Shown here one piece after another: positions 8,716 to 17,836 of a stretch of 64,000 bases of DNA (the stretch's first letter is position 1; every line of letters starts with the position of its first letter). The notes below the pieces were generated by a model. It was given only the letters and a program-made list of their open reading frames with translations, searched no databases and was not told where the DNA came from. A program made the translations under genes and the position numbers. This DNA is from Shouchella clausii (GTDB taxonomy: Bacteria; Bacillota; Bacilli; Bacillales; Bacillaceae_D), in the NCBI RefSeq assembly GCF_002250115.1, contig NZ_CP019985.1, positions 3,038,001-3,102,000 on the forward strand, read 5' to 3'.

Positions 8716-9807
8716 ATGGAAAACAACAAAAAAACGATGTCTTTTCGCTTTGATCACAACGAACCACTGCCGCCCAAAAAGACACCCGCTAAAACGAGTG
8801 AACAAGAAGAAAGCCCGCCACTGGAAGTATTGACATGGGATGGGACGCCTTTTCAAAAACCGGAAGAAACGATAAAAGAAAGCAGCAGTGAGGATGAATT
8901 TTTGCCGAAGCCGGACAAAGTCATTGATTTAAACAGAAAACGGGAAGAGCGTGGACAAGAGGAACGTTTTTGGGATGATGGCAACCGTTCAAAGTCGCCA
9001 AAGCTGCCTCCGAAAAAACGGAAGCGTCCTACAAACTGGACGGCAAAAGCGTTTCCATGGAACATAGTCGCTGCTGTTGTATCAGCGATTGTCGTCGGCG
9101 TTGGATTAGGAGCTGTCCTCTACCAATTTGTCATTGCTAGCCCTGCTCAAGATCAGGCTCCACAAGCGGTCTCGGTTGCTGCCAGTGGGCAGGTTGCTTT
9201 TCCGACAATGCAAGTTGATGTCGTGCAAGGAGCAGCATTTGACGAGCCAGGCCAAGCGGAGCAAGTCATTCAGTCAACAAAAGCAAAAGGGCTGCCAGCG
9301 ACATTAATCGGCCAGGAGGAGCCATGGTTTATGTTTGTTGGCGTTGCCGGCGACCGTTCCCGTGCCGAAGAGCTTGGCACGCTTGTGTCAAACGCAGGTC
9401 AAGAAGTCTATGTGAAAACATATACAGTCGAAGGGGGCGTGCCTGAAGCCGGCGGAGAAGCAGCGGCTGCTTGGTTCACAGACGCTTACTCTCTGTACAG
9501 CGCTCTCGCAGATTTGTCATCTAGCCAGTTGTTAGCGGCTGATAACTCTCCTTTAAACGAAGAACAGCTTCAGCAGTTAAATACAGCGGTTGCTGAGCTA
9601 CGTTCCAACCGTGATGGGGCGTTTTCTGAGTTAGGCGAGGAAGCAAAACCATTCGCATTAGCGATGAGTGATGCCCTTTCTGAAGCGACAGCCAATCTTG
9701 AATCGTACCAAGAAAAAGCGGAAGAACCATTATTATGGGCAACACAGCAAGCACTTTTGCAGGCATTAAGCGATTATGAAAATGCCATTGCTGCGATCAA
9801 ACAGTAG
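8716..9807 (+). CDS. spoIIB: Stage II sporulation protein SpoIIB-like, SPOR domain
   Basis: A 363-residue bitopic protein. Residues 1-110 are a charged, Pro/Lys/Glu-rich cytoplasmic region. One membrane segment follows (about 116-140, WNIVAAVVSAIVVGVGLGAVL), then an outer part with a SPOR-like repeat (VAFPTMQVDVVQGAAF to EVYVKTYTVEGG). The remainder is helical. SPOR domains bind septal peptidoglycan stripped of stem peptides. SpoIIB helps septal wall dissolution and engulfment. Sequence similarity to SpoIIB is limited; the symbol rests on topology, the SPOR domain and the exact comC-spoIIB-maf position. Confidence 0.8.
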   Translation: MENNKKTMSFRFDHNEPLPPKKTPAKTSEQEESPPLEVLTWDGTPFQKPEETIKESSSEDEFLPKPDKVIDLNRKREERGQEERFWDDGNRSKSPKLPPKKRKRPTNWTAKAFPWNIVAAVVSAIVVGVGLGAVLYQFVIASPAQDQAPQAVSVAASGQVAFPTMQVDVVQGAAFDEPGQAEQVIQSTKAKGLPATLIGQEEPWFMFVGVAGDRSRAEELGTLVSNAGQEVYVKTYTVEGGVPEAGGEAAAAWFTDAYSLYSALADLSSSQLLAADNSPLNEEQLQQLNTAVAELRSNRDGAFSELGEEAKPFALAMSDALSEATANLESYQEKAEEPLLWATQQALLQALSDYENAIAAIKQ

Positions 9808-9816
9808 AAGAACGCG

Positions 9817-9842
9817 AAGAACGCTTCTGAGCGTTCTTTTTA
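9817..9842 (+). terminator. Rho-independent terminator after spoIIB
   Basis: An 8-bp stem AAGAACGC/GCGTTCTT with a 6-base loop (9825-9830) and T tail. Confidence 0.8.
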
Positions 9843-9943
9843 AGGTTGTTGATTACCTCACTTAGACGGAAACGTTCTACTCCTTATTATTCTTTCTATA
9901 CTCGAAGTTTCTGTTTATAATAGTAAACAGGAGGGATGCTTTG

Positions 9944-11890
9944 ATGAAAAGCTGCGTATCTGCAGAGACATTATATGAATTAACAACGGTGACAAGCCCA
10001 GCAGTAGCGCCTGATGGCAAGAGTGCTGCTATTGTTGTCACAAAAATGGACAAGCAAAAAAATGACTACATAGCCAATATTTACGGATTGGATATACAAA
10101 AAAGTAGTCACGTTTCTCAATGGACATTTGGGAACGATAAGCATATTTCACCAAAATGGTCCTCAACTGGGGCGCTTGCCTATCTCTCAAACCGGACTGG
10201 AAAAATGCAAGTCTATGTTAAACAAGGCATGGCGGAAGCTGAACAGCTGACAGATCTCGAAAATGGCGTTAACTCGTTTTTTTGGTCACCTGATGGGAGC
10301 AAAATTGCTTTTGCTGCCTATAAACAGCCTGAAAAAACAGGGACAAGCAGTGATTGGCCAAAGCCATTAGTAATAGAGGCAATGAAATATAAGTCAGACG
10401 AGAGAGGCTTGTTTGATGGCAGTTTGAAACAAATTGGCGTAGTCGACATTGCCACAAAAAAGTGGAAGTGGGTAACAGATAGCCCTGCTGATGTAAATGT
10501 AATTGACTTTTCAGCAAATGGACGTGCTGTTCTTGTAGCCGGCAGCCATAAGGAAAACAATGATTTTACTTTTGCAGTTGATGTTTGGTTTATTGACTTG
10601 GATACGGGAGCAAAAACGCAAATTACAAAGGAACCAATGGTCGTACAAAGCGGATCTGTATCACCCGATGGTTCTTATGTCGCTCTCCTAGGCCATGAGA
10701 GAGAATACAAAAACGCGACATTGACGAAGCTGTATGTTTATGATTGCCAAAAACAAGAAATCCGTTTGCTTTCCGGCCAAGTGGATGCGTCAATTGGCGA
10801 TGTTGCAATTGGGGATTTTTTACAGAATATTGGTTCAAATGGGTTGAAATGGGGAGAAGATGGTCAGTCCATTTATGCGCTTGTTTCAAAAGAAGGCGAT
10901 GTGAATGTTTGGTCGTTTAGCCTCGATGGCACAGTCAATCAGGTCACGCATGAAAAACGTCACATAAATGGATTCGATTTTCAAAATGGCCAAGGAATTG
11001 TAACGATAAGCGACGTTAAACAGCTTAGCGAGGCCTACCGACTTGAACTTGCCACTGGGACGCTTCATGAACTTACGTCATTCAATGACCAACCGCGGCG
11101 TGCGTATGAGTTTAGCGGCCTAGAAGAAATTTGTTATAAACGGGAAGATGGCAGTTTGGTCGCAGGTTGGCTAATGAAGCCGATTGGGTTTGAAGAAGGA
11201 AAAACGTATCCGCTCGTTTTAGAAGTACATGGCGGTCCCCATGCGATGTATGCTCGTACGTATTTTCATGAATTTCAACTATTATGCGCGAAAGGGTTTG
11301 GCGTGTTGTTTACCAATCCCCGTGGTGGCCTTGGGTACGGGCAAGCGTTTGCTGATGCAGTCCGTGGCGATTATGGCGGAGGGGACTTCCAAGATTTAAT
11401 GGATGTCCTTGATTTTACAATTGGACAACATAGCTGGATTGATCAGGAGCGCATCGGTCTGACTGGGGGAAGTTACGGTGGCTTTATGACGAATTGGGCT
11501 GTTGGCCATACGAATCGGTTCAAAGCGGCCGTTACGCAACGCTCGATATCCAATTGGATTAGTTTTTATGGCGTAAGCGATATTGGCTACTATTTTTCAG
11601 AGTGGCAAATAAAAGCAGACTTGCATGATATCGAAACACTGTGGGCCCATTCGCCACTCAAATACGTTGAAAACGTGGAAACGCCATTGCTTATTCTGCA
11701 CGGTGAAAAAGATTATCGCTGTCCGATTGAACAAGCAGAGCAATTGTTTATTGCGTTGAAAAAGCATGGGAAAGAGACTGTATTTATCCGTTTCCCAGAA
11801 GCCAATCATGAACTGTCAAGAAGTGGTAAACCTAATTTGCGGATTGAACGTCTCAATGCGATAGCAGATTGGTTTTCCAAGCGGTTATGA
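9944..11890 (+). CDS. S9-family serine peptidase (acylaminoacyl-peptidase type)
   Basis: A 648-residue cytoplasmic peptidase of the prolyl-oligopeptidase family. The N-terminal 380 residues form a TolB-like beta-propeller with repeated SPDGS-type motifs. The C-terminal alpha/beta hydrolase domain carries the triad Ser510 (GGSYGG), Asp590 (GEKDYRC) and His622 (EANHELS). It should release blocked amino acids or short peptides. I start at the ATG at 9944, because the TTG at 9941 lies directly before it and AGGAGG is about 8 bases upstream. It stands between spoIIB and maf, where B. subtilis has no gene, so it is an insertion into the conserved block. Confidence 0.93.
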   Translation: MKSCVSAETLYELTTVTSPAVAPDGKSAAIVVTKMDKQKNDYIANIYGLDIQKSSHVSQWTFGNDKHISPKWSSTGALAYLSNRTGKMQVYVKQGMAEAEQLTDLENGVNSFFWSPDGSKIAFAAYKQPEKTGTSSDWPKPLVIEAMKYKSDERGLFDGSLKQIGVVDIATKKWKWVTDSPADVNVIDFSANGRAVLVAGSHKENNDFTFAVDVWFIDLDTGAKTQITKEPMVVQSGSVSPDGSYVALLGHEREYKNATLTKLYVYDCQKQEIRLLSGQVDASIGDVAIGDFLQNIGSNGLKWGEDGQSIYALVSKEGDVNVWSFSLDGTVNQVTHEKRHINGFDFQNGQGIVTISDVKQLSEAYRLELATGTLHELTSFNDQPRRAYEFSGLEEICYKREDGSLVAGWLMKPIGFEEGKTYPLVLEVHGGPHAMYARTYFHEFQLLCAKGFGVLFTNPRGGLGYGQAFADAVRGDYGGGDFQDLMDVLDFTIGQHSWIDQERIGLTGGSYGGFMTNWAVGHTNRFKAAVTQRSISNWISFYGVSDIGYYFSEWQIKADLHDIETLWAHSPLKYVENVETPLLILHGEKDYRCPIEQAEQLFIALKKHGKETVFIRFPEANHELSRSGKPNLRIERLNAIADWFSKRL

Positions 11891-12113
11891 CACGTCATAT
11901 GCTAGGCGCTTACATTTGAAATCAGCAGTGATCGATGCCGCTCGCACCAATATGTTTCCTTGTTTGTGAGCGGTTCGATTTACTGAAGTAGAGCCTTTTT
12001 AGCTACGGTGAAAAATTGCTCATCTTAAGGCGGACGCCATGTTACTCTTATACACTGCCTAAATTCTCTCTAAAAATCCTGTGAAAAACAGTCTTGTCTT
12101 TCCAGTACACGAT

Positions 12114-12142
12114 TTGGTAAACTAACGAAGAACCTGTACACT
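12114..12142 (+). promoter_or_regulatory. Putative sigma-A promoter for maf-radC
   Basis: TTGGTA (12114-12119) and TACACT (12137-12142) have a 17-base spacer and stand 28 bases before the maf start. The 279-base gap 11891-12169 shows nothing else clear. Confidence 0.4.
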
Positions 12143-12169
12143 AGATAAAAACGATGTAGAGGTGACTTC

Positions 12170-12745
12170 ATGAATACCTTTCTATTAGCCTCAAGTTCCC
12201 CGAGGCGCAGCGAGTTTTTAAAGCAATGCCACTATCAATTTTTTACCCAACCAAGCAATGTAGAGGAAACATTTGATCCATCATGGGATCATGACACCAT
12301 TGTAAAAGAGCTAGCGAGGCGAAAGGCGGCTTCAGTCGCAGCTAACCATCCGAATGCCGTCGTCCTTGGCGCTGACACAATTGTTGTCCATAATGGCAAG
12401 CATTTAGGCAAGCCGGCGAATTTGACTGAAGCAAAAACGATGCTCATGGCATTGTCGAATAGCACCCATACCGTTTATACAGGTGTTGCCATCCTACATG
12501 GAAACAAAGAACATGTTTTTTCCGACGCAGCCAAAGTAACGTTCGATGAAATGACACCAGAGTGGTTAGAGCGCTATTTGCAATCAGGTGATTCGCTTGA
12601 TAAAGCTGGAGCATATGGAATTCAAAGCTTCGGCGCCATTTTTGTCTCGCGAATAGAAGGGGATTTTTATACAGTAGCGGGGCTACCTCTTTCAAAAACA
12701 GCAAAAGCATTGGAAAAATTTCATATCTATCCGAATATCGGTTAA
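12170..12745 (+). CDS. maf: Maf-family nucleoside triphosphate pyrophosphatase
   Basis: A 191-residue Maf protein, which hydrolyses dTTP/UTP or modified nucleotides to monophosphates and can arrest septation in B. subtilis when overproduced. The family start (LLASSSPRRSEFLKQ, residues 4-18), LGADTIVV, and the C-terminal AGAYGIQ and GDFYTVAGLP segments are present. Length is normal. The ribosome binding site AGAGGTGA precedes the ATG. The radC gene follows after 10 bases. Confidence 0.96.
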   Translation: MNTFLLASSSPRRSEFLKQCHYQFFTQPSNVEETFDPSWDHDTIVKELARRKAASVAANHPNAVVLGADTIVVHNGKHLGKPANLTEAKTMLMALSNSTHTVYTGVAILHGNKEHVFSDAAKVTFDEMTPEWLERYLQSGDSLDKAGAYGIQSFGAIFVSRIEGDFYTVAGLPLSKTAKALEKFHIYPNIG

Positions 12746-12755
12746 AAGGGGTTGG

Positions 12756-13451
12756 ATGATGACGTTGCTTATACGCGATGTACCACAAACAGAGCGCCCC
12801 CGGGAACGGTTTATCCGTGAAGGGGCCAAAGCATTGTCAAATCAAGAAATTGTCGCGATTTTGCTTCGAACAGGCACGAAGCAAAGCTCGGCGCTACATG
12901 TAGCGTCTACGTTATTGAGCCAGTTTCCGACGTTGGCAATGTTCAGTGAAGCGCCGTTAGAAGAAATTCAAAAAGTGCCAGGTATTGGCATGGCTAAAGC
13001 AATTGAATTGTCTGCTGCGATTGAACTAGGCAGGAGAATTCAGAGAGAAACCAAGCTTGTGAGGCCCGTAATTTCCTCGCCTGAAGATGCGGCAGAGCTC
13101 GTTTCAGAAGATATGCGCGGCCTACAACAAGAACACTTTGTAGCATTGTATTTAAATACAAAAAATCATGTGATAAAGCAAAAAACACTCTTTATTGGCA
13201 GCCTCAATGCCAGCATTGTCCATCCGCGGGAGGTATTTAAAGAAGCCCTTCAATCATCCTCTGCCTCTGTCATTTGCCTCCATAATCACCCTAGCGGAGA
13301 CCCAAGTCCAAGCCCGGAAGACATCAGTGTTACCAAGCGTTTGCGTCAAGCTGGAGCCATTCTCGGAATTGAATTGCTCGACCATATTATTGTTGGTGAT
13401 GGTTGTTTTATTAGCCTAAAAGAACGTGGTTTTTTAGCAACAATTTCGTGA
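12756..13451 (+). CDS. radC: RadC-family JAMM metalloprotein
   Basis: A 231-residue RadC protein with an N-terminal helix-hairpin-helix (FSEAPLEEIQKVPGIGMAKA, residues 68-87). The C-terminal JAMM metal site reads HNHPSGDPSPSPED. The family is conserved next to mreB. Its cellular role is unsettled, and the old DNA-repair assignment is doubtful. Two adjacent ATG codons (12756, 12759) follow GGGGTTGG, so the first residue may be off by one. Confidence 0.95.
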   Translation: MMTLLIRDVPQTERPRERFIREGAKALSNQEIVAILLRTGTKQSSALHVASTLLSQFPTLAMFSEAPLEEIQKVPGIGMAKAIELSAAIELGRRIQRETKLVRPVISSPEDAAELVSEDMRGLQQEHFVALYLNTKNHVIKQKTLFIGSLNASIVHPREVFKEALQSSSASVICLHNHPSGDPSPSPEDISVTKRLRQAGAILGIELLDHIIVGDGCFISLKERGFLATIS

Positions 13452-13623
13452 GTGTCAGACTTTGGACAGATTTTTATGCCTGGGGAACTTTAAGGCTATT
13501 TTTTTTTGCAGTTATTCGATATAATAATGGGTATGATTTCATATTATGACAAGCGATGTTTCACACTATGAATACAAAAAACAAAAGACACGAACCTACG
13601 TGTAATAAAGGGAGGCTTTCTGT

Positions 13624-13686
13624 TTGATCATTAGGGGTAGCAGCCAGCGTAACAGCGGCTGTATTTTGGTCGGACAGTACATATAA
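13624..13686 (+). CDS. Putative 20-residue leader peptide coupled to mreB
   Basis: A TTG at 13624 follows AAAGGGAGG (13607-13615) at an 8-base spacing. It opens a 20-codon frame that ends in TAA at 13684-13686, one base before the mreB ATG. The mreB start has no ribosome binding site of its own, because the bases before it are ACATATAAA. The mreB frame itself is open upstream to about 13628 but has no start codon there. Translational coupling is therefore the simplest reading. The peptide begins [10 protein letters not shown] and is not recognisable. Confidence 0.35.
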   Translation: MIIRGSSQRNSGCILVGQYI

Positions 13687-13687
13687 A

Positions 13688-14722
13688 ATGTTTGGTAGCA
13701 AAGATATTGGAATTGATTTAGGAACAGCAAATACACTCGTTTATACAAAAGGAAAAGGGATTGTGTTACGCGAGCCATCCGTAGTCGCGCTAAGAACTGA
13801 TACAAATTCGATTCAAGCAGTCGGAAATGACGCCAAAAACATGATTGGCCGTACGCCAGGCAACATCGTTGCCGTCCGTCCGATGAAAGACGGCGTCATT
13901 GCGGATTTTGACACGACGGCGACAATGTTAAAATACTTCATCCAACAGGCGATGAAGAACAGTTCGATGTTTAGTAAAAAACCGGCTGTCATGGTATGTG
14001 TGCCTTCAGGCATTACTGCTGTCGAAAAACGGGCGGTTGAAGATGCGACAAAACAAGCAGGGGCAAAAGAAGCTTATACACTAGAGGAGCCATTTGCGGC
14101 TGCGATTGGCGCCAACCTTCCTGTCTGGGAACCAACAGGAAGCATGGTAGTTGATATTGGCGGTGGCACGACGGAAGTCGCGATTATTTCTTTAGGAGGG
14201 ATTGTCACGAGCCAATCAATTCGTGTCGCTGGCGATGAAATGGACGATGCCATCATTCAATATGTGAAAAAGACATACAACTTATTGATTGGCGAGCGGA
14301 CTGCTGAAACGTTGAAGCTAGAAATTGGTTCGGCCAGTTCCGACGACGAGCAAAATGGCGAAATGGACATACGCGGCCGTGATTTGTTGACTGGGTTGCC
14401 GAAAACCATTACGGTGACGGCCGAAGAAATATCCAATGCACTGGCGGATACGGTAGCAACCATTATTGACGGAGTAAAAGGCACGCTTGAGCAATCGCCA
14501 CCTGAACTTGCAGCCGATATTATGGACCGTGGCATCGTTTTAACCGGTGGAGGGGCGCTGTTGCGCAACTTGGACAAAGTCCTGAGTGAGGAAACGAATA
14601 TGCCGGTCATTGTCGCTGAAGAACCGCTTGACTGCGTGGCAATTGGCACAGGAAAAGCGTTGGAAAACATTCATTTGTTCCGGGGCAAGTCAAGTAGCCA
14701 AACAAGATCGGACTGGAAGTAA
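13688..14722 (+). CDS. mreB: Rod shape-determining protein MreB
   Basis: A 344-residue bacterial actin that forms membrane-bound filaments guiding lateral wall synthesis with MreC, MreD and RodA. Actin-fold signatures are visible: phosphate 1 [13 protein letters not shown] (residues 6-18), [17 protein letters not shown], phosphate 2 [13 protein letters not shown], and adenosine ALTGGG-type [12 protein letters not shown] near residue 285. Length is normal. First gene of mreBCD-minCD. The 236-base gap upstream contains a TATAAT at about 13521 without a convincing -35 and the putative leader peptide. Confidence 0.98.
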   Translation: MFGSKDIGIDLGTANTLVYTKGKGIVLREPSVVALRTDTNSIQAVGNDAKNMIGRTPGNIVAVRPMKDGVIADFDTTATMLKYFIQQAMKNSSMFSKKPAVMVCVPSGITAVEKRAVEDATKQAGAKEAYTLEEPFAAAIGANLPVWEPTGSMVVDIGGGTTEVAIISLGGIVTSQSIRVAGDEMDDAIIQYVKKTYNLLIGERTAETLKLEIGSASSDDEQNGEMDIRGRDLLTGLPKTITVTAEEISNALADTVATIIDGVKGTLEQSPPELAADIMDRGIVLTGGGALLRNLDKVLSEETNMPVIVAEEPLDCVAIGTGKALENIHLFRGKSSSQTRSDWK

Positions 14723-14733
14723 GGGTGTAAGGG

Positions 14734-15615
14734 ATGAGGTCTTTTTTCTCCAATAAAAAGCTTATCGTCTTACTGGTGAGCATTATCATTCTAGTGGCGT
14801 TAATTGGATTCTCGATGAATCGGGATCGGGATTTGTCAGAGCCGGAACAAATTATGCGCGATGCAATCGGGTGGGTGCAAAATGTCTTTGCCCGGCCCGC
14901 CCATTTTGTTGGCGGCATCTATGAAAACATCCAAGAAATCTTTGACGTCTATAACGAAAACCAACTTTTGCGGGCCCGGCTTGAAGAGTATACGCAAATC
15001 TCGGTGGAACGGGACCTCCTAAAAGAAGAAAATGCCCGTTTAGTCGATATGCTGGGGATTGACGAAACGCTAAACGATTATGATCAAATCTCTGCGGTTG
15101 TCATTAACCGTTCTCCAGACGCTTGGGAACAATACGTTGGTTTAAACCGCGGGCAAACTGACGAAGTCACTGCCGACATGGCCGTCGTTGATTCCCGAGG
15201 TGGATTAATCGGCAAAGTAAGCCGGACGAGCAAGTTTACATCCTACGTACAACTGCTCAGCGACAATGATCCGACAAACCGGGTGTCGGCACAAGTAGTG
15301 CTTGAGGATGACACGGCTGTCGGCTTCATTGAAGGTTATGATGAAGAAAATGATTTATTGATCATGCGCAAAGTTGACGTGGAAAGCGAAATTGAAGAAG
15401 GACAAACCGTAACAACTTCAGGCCTTGGCGATGTCTACCCTGCTGGTTTGTTAATAGGAGAAGTCGACCATACGGAAGCAGACGAATATGGTCTTTCTCA
15501 AAATGTATACATTCGTCCTACAGCAGATTTTTCGGCACTCGATTATGTGTTCATCGTCCAGCGTCATCTACCTTCTATGGATGAAGAGCTGCTTGAAGAA
15601 GGTGAGGCGGAATGA
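14734..15615 (+). CDS. mreC: Rod shape-determining protein MreC
   Basis: A 293-residue bitopic protein. It has a short cytoplasmic start, a membrane segment at about 10-28, a coiled coil (about 60-105) and the MreC beta domain. The segment VVINRSPDAWEQYVGLNRGQ and later VTTSGLGDVYPAGLLIGEV are family hallmarks. It links MreB filaments to extracellular wall enzymes. It starts 11 bases after mreB and overlaps mreD by 4 bases. Confidence 0.96.
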   Translation: MRSFFSNKKLIVLLVSIIILVALIGFSMNRDRDLSEPEQIMRDAIGWVQNVFARPAHFVGGIYENIQEIFDVYNENQLLRARLEEYTQISVERDLLKEENARLVDMLGIDETLNDYDQISAVVINRSPDAWEQYVGLNRGQTDEVTADMAVVDSRGGLIGKVSRTSKFTSYVQLLSDNDPTNRVSAQVVLEDDTAVGFIEGYDEENDLLIMRKVDVESEIEEGQTVTTSGLGDVYPAGLLIGEVDHTEADEYGLSQNVYIRPTADFSALDYVFIVQRHLPSMDEELLEEGEAE

Positions 15616-16136
15616 GCAGAACGTACTTTTCGCTCGTTCTTCTCTTTTTACTCGTTGTAGAGGGCTCCTTGTTGCCTAATTTGCTTCTCAATTATACAGG
15701 CTCTGACCAAATTGTCGTTCCTCGCTTCGCGCTTATCGTTATTGTGCTGATTGGCCTTTATTCTGGCAAGCAGGTAGGGATGTTGTACGGGCTTGCATTT
15801 GGGCTAATCTTTGATGTCGTTTATACAAACTATCTTGGCATCTATACGTTTGGCTTTGCTTGCCTCGGCTATGCGCTTGCGGTTCCTTTAAAAGCTGTAA
15901 AGGAATCGGCGCTTTGGGCTGTCGTGCTCGCTATTGTTGCTGTTTTTGCGTTTGAATACTACCAATATGGCCTATTTTATGTTTTGGGCGTAACAGAAAT
16001 GCAAGGAAGCACCTTTTTTATGGACCGGCTTTTGCCAACACTTGTGTTAAACAGCGCTTTTGCGATCCTCATTGTTCTCCCTGTGCGTAAACTCGCTGCC
16101 CATGTCTTAGAGCAAGCGCGCATTCGCCAGCGCTAA
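15612..16136 (+). CDS. mreD: Rod shape-determining protein MreD
   Basis: A 174-residue integral membrane protein with five or six hydrophobic segments and the family stretch GMLYGLAFGLIFDVVYTNYLGIYTFG split over residues 56-81. It is a membrane partner in the elongasome. The start overlaps the mreC stop (ATGA), which indicates coupling. The following 80 bases carry no clear terminator, so transcription may continue into minC. Confidence 0.93.
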   Translation: MSRTYFSLVLLFLLVVEGSLLPNLLLNYTGSDQIVVPRFALIVIVLIGLYSGKQVGMLYGLAFGLIFDVVYTNYLGIYTFGFACLGYALAVPLKAVKESALWAVVLAIVAVFAFEYYQYGLFYVLGVTEMQGSTFFMDRLLPTLVLNSAFAILIVLPVRKLAAHVLEQARIRQR

Positions 16137-16216
16137 AGCAGGAGTTTGGCGGATCGTGTGGAACTAGTCTTGATAGAAACGAAACGACAAAGAGATAGGT
16201 ACCGAGGTGATAATGG

Positions 16217-16900
16217 ATGACACGTGGAAAATCATTCGTCACCATCAAAGGCACAAAGGATGGGCTGACGTTTCTTTTAGATGACCGCTGTTCTTTTGAT
16301 GAATTAATAAAAGAGCTTACAGACAAACTATCGGCCAATTACTACAAAAGTGGCGAAGAAGAACGGCCGGTTTACGTTAAAATGGATTTGGGCAACCGAT
16401 ATTTAAATGAAGAAGATAAAGCGCAGCTAGAAGCGGTTGTCACAGAAGGCCGTAATATGCGGATTGAGCATTATGACTCTGGCGTCATTTCTTGGGAAGA
16501 AGCACAATTGATGAAGGAGCATGCGCAAACAACGACTTTAACGAGAATGATTCGTTCTGGACAAGTCGTCCATGTCAAAGGAAATGTCTTACTTGTCGGC
16601 GACATTAATCCCGGTGGGCTTCTGACGGCTACAGGGAGCATTTATGTAATGGGCGCTTTAAAAGGGCGTGCCCATGCCGGGTTTGAAGGCAAACGAGATG
16701 CCCGTATTTGTGCGGCAATGATGGCGCCTGCTGGGTTACAAATTGCAGACGAATCGCTGTATTTTGTCGATAAAGACGAGGCTGTAGAGGACCATATGAA
16801 AGCAGCTTTTCTAGATGAGGCGAACGGCAGCATTCGCATTGAACGAGTGCAGCGGCTTTTGGATGTGGCAGCGGAAATCAACAAAGAAGCCGTTTCCTAG
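16217..16900 (+). CDS. minC: Septum site-determining protein MinC
   Basis: A 227-residue cell-division inhibitor that blocks FtsZ ring assembly away from midcell. The N-terminal domain starts with SFVTIKGTKDGLTFLLDD. The C-terminal beta-helix carries GNVLLVGDINPGG and the G-S-I-Y-V-M-G turn and binds MinD and FtsZ tails. GAGGTGATA precedes the ATG at 16217. minD follows after 29 bases. Confidence 0.96.
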   Translation: MTRGKSFVTIKGTKDGLTFLLDDRCSFDELIKELTDKLSANYYKSGEEERPVYVKMDLGNRYLNEEDKAQLEAVVTEGRNMRIEHYDSGVISWEEAQLMKEHAQTTTLTRMIRSGQVVHVKGNVLLVGDINPGGLLTATGSIYVMGALKGRAHAGFEGKRDARICAAMMAPAGLQIADESLYFVDKDEAVEDHMKAAFLDEANGSIRIERVQRLLDVAAEINKEAVS

Positions 16901-16929
16901 ATTGACAAAAGAAAAAGGGGGATGAGAGC

Positions 16930-17724
16930 GTGGGTGAAGCGATCGTTGTAACAAGCGGCAAGGGCGGAGTCGGCAAAACGACAACCTCAGCGAATATTGG
17001 AACGGCGCTTGCGCTATCAGGCAAAAAGGTATGCTTAATCGACGCAGACATTGGCCTGAGGAATCTTGACGTTGTGATGGGACTGGAAAATCGGATTATC
17101 TATGACTTGGTAGATGTAGTGGAGGGCCGCTGCAAATTAAAGCAGGCGCTTATCAAAGACAAGCGGTTCGACCATTTGTACTTGTTACCTGCGGCACAGA
17201 CGAAAGATAAAACCGATGTGTTGCCGGAGCAGTTAAAAAGCCTGGTCAACGAATTAAAAGAAGACTATGATTATGTTATTATCGATTGTCCAGCGGGAAT
17301 CGAGCATGGTTTCCGCAATGCAGTTGCCGGTGCTGATAAAGCAATTGTCGTCACGACACCGGAAGTGTCTGCTGTCCGCGATGCTGATCGGATTATTGGG
17401 TTGCTTGAACAAGAAAATATTGAGCGCCCACGGCTAATTGTGAACCGTATTCGCAATCATTTGGTAAAAAATGGTGAAATGCTAGATGTAGATGAAATTA
17501 CCTCTATTCTTGCTATTGATTTACTTGGCATTGTTGTCGATGATGACCAGGTCATTAAACATTCGAATAAAGGCGAGCCCATTGCCCTACATACATCGAG
17601 TAAAGCGTCAATTGCTTACCGCAACATTGGAAGAAGAATTTTGGGGGAAACAGTCCCATTAATGGCGATTGAGGAAAGCAATACGATGTTTTCAAAAATA
17701 AAACGGCTGTTTGGAGTCCGTTAA
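16930..17724 (+). CDS. minD: Septum site-determining ATPase MinD
   Basis: A 264-residue ParA/MinD ATPase that recruits MinC to the membrane. The deviant Walker A is GKGGVGKT (residues 10-17), followed by CLIDADIGLRNLD and DYVIIDCPAGIE. The C-terminal amphipathic membrane helix is FSKIKRLFGVR. A GTG start follows AAAAGGGGG at 8 bases. A terminator follows the gene. In B. subtilis spoIVFA comes next; here four genes are inserted between. Confidence 0.97.
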   Translation: MGEAIVVTSGKGGVGKTTTSANIGTALALSGKKVCLIDADIGLRNLDVVMGLENRIIYDLVDVVEGRCKLKQALIKDKRFDHLYLLPAAQTKDKTDVLPEQLKSLVNELKEDYDYVIIDCPAGIEHGFRNAVAGADKAIVVTTPEVSAVRDADRIIGLLEQENIERPRLIVNRIRNHLVKNGEMLDVDEITSILAIDLLGIVVDDDQVIKHSNKGEPIALHTSSKASIAYRNIGRRILGETVPLMAIEESNTMFSKIKRLFGVR

Positions 17725-17755
17725 AAGAATCTGCCTTTGTGCAGGTTCTTTTTTT
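17725..17755 (+). terminator. Rho-independent terminator after minD
   Basis: Stem AGAATCTGC (17726-17734) pairs with GCAGGTTCT (17741-17749) with one G-T pair, then a T run. Confidence 0.88.
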
Positions 17756-17770
17756 CATGTGTACGGCCAT

Positions 17771-17796
17771 GTTTAATTGAAAAACAGGCAGGGTAT
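17771..17796 (+). promoter_or_regulatory. Sigma-B-type promoter of yfkM
   Basis: GTTTAA at 17771-17776, a 14-base spacer and GGGTAT at 17791-17796 match the sigma-B consensus of B. subtilis (GTTTAA, 12-15 bases, GGGTAT) exactly. The transcript would start near 17803, which rules out start codons upstream of it. Confidence 0.7.
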
Positions 17797-17836
17797 GACA
17801 CAAGTAGACACTGTTAGAGAAAGGATGAATGGACAA

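Noticed and set aside
9916-9921. Perfect TATAAT before the S9 peptidase gene
   Set aside because: No acceptable -35 box or extended -10 is present, and the transcript would start almost on the ribosome binding site.
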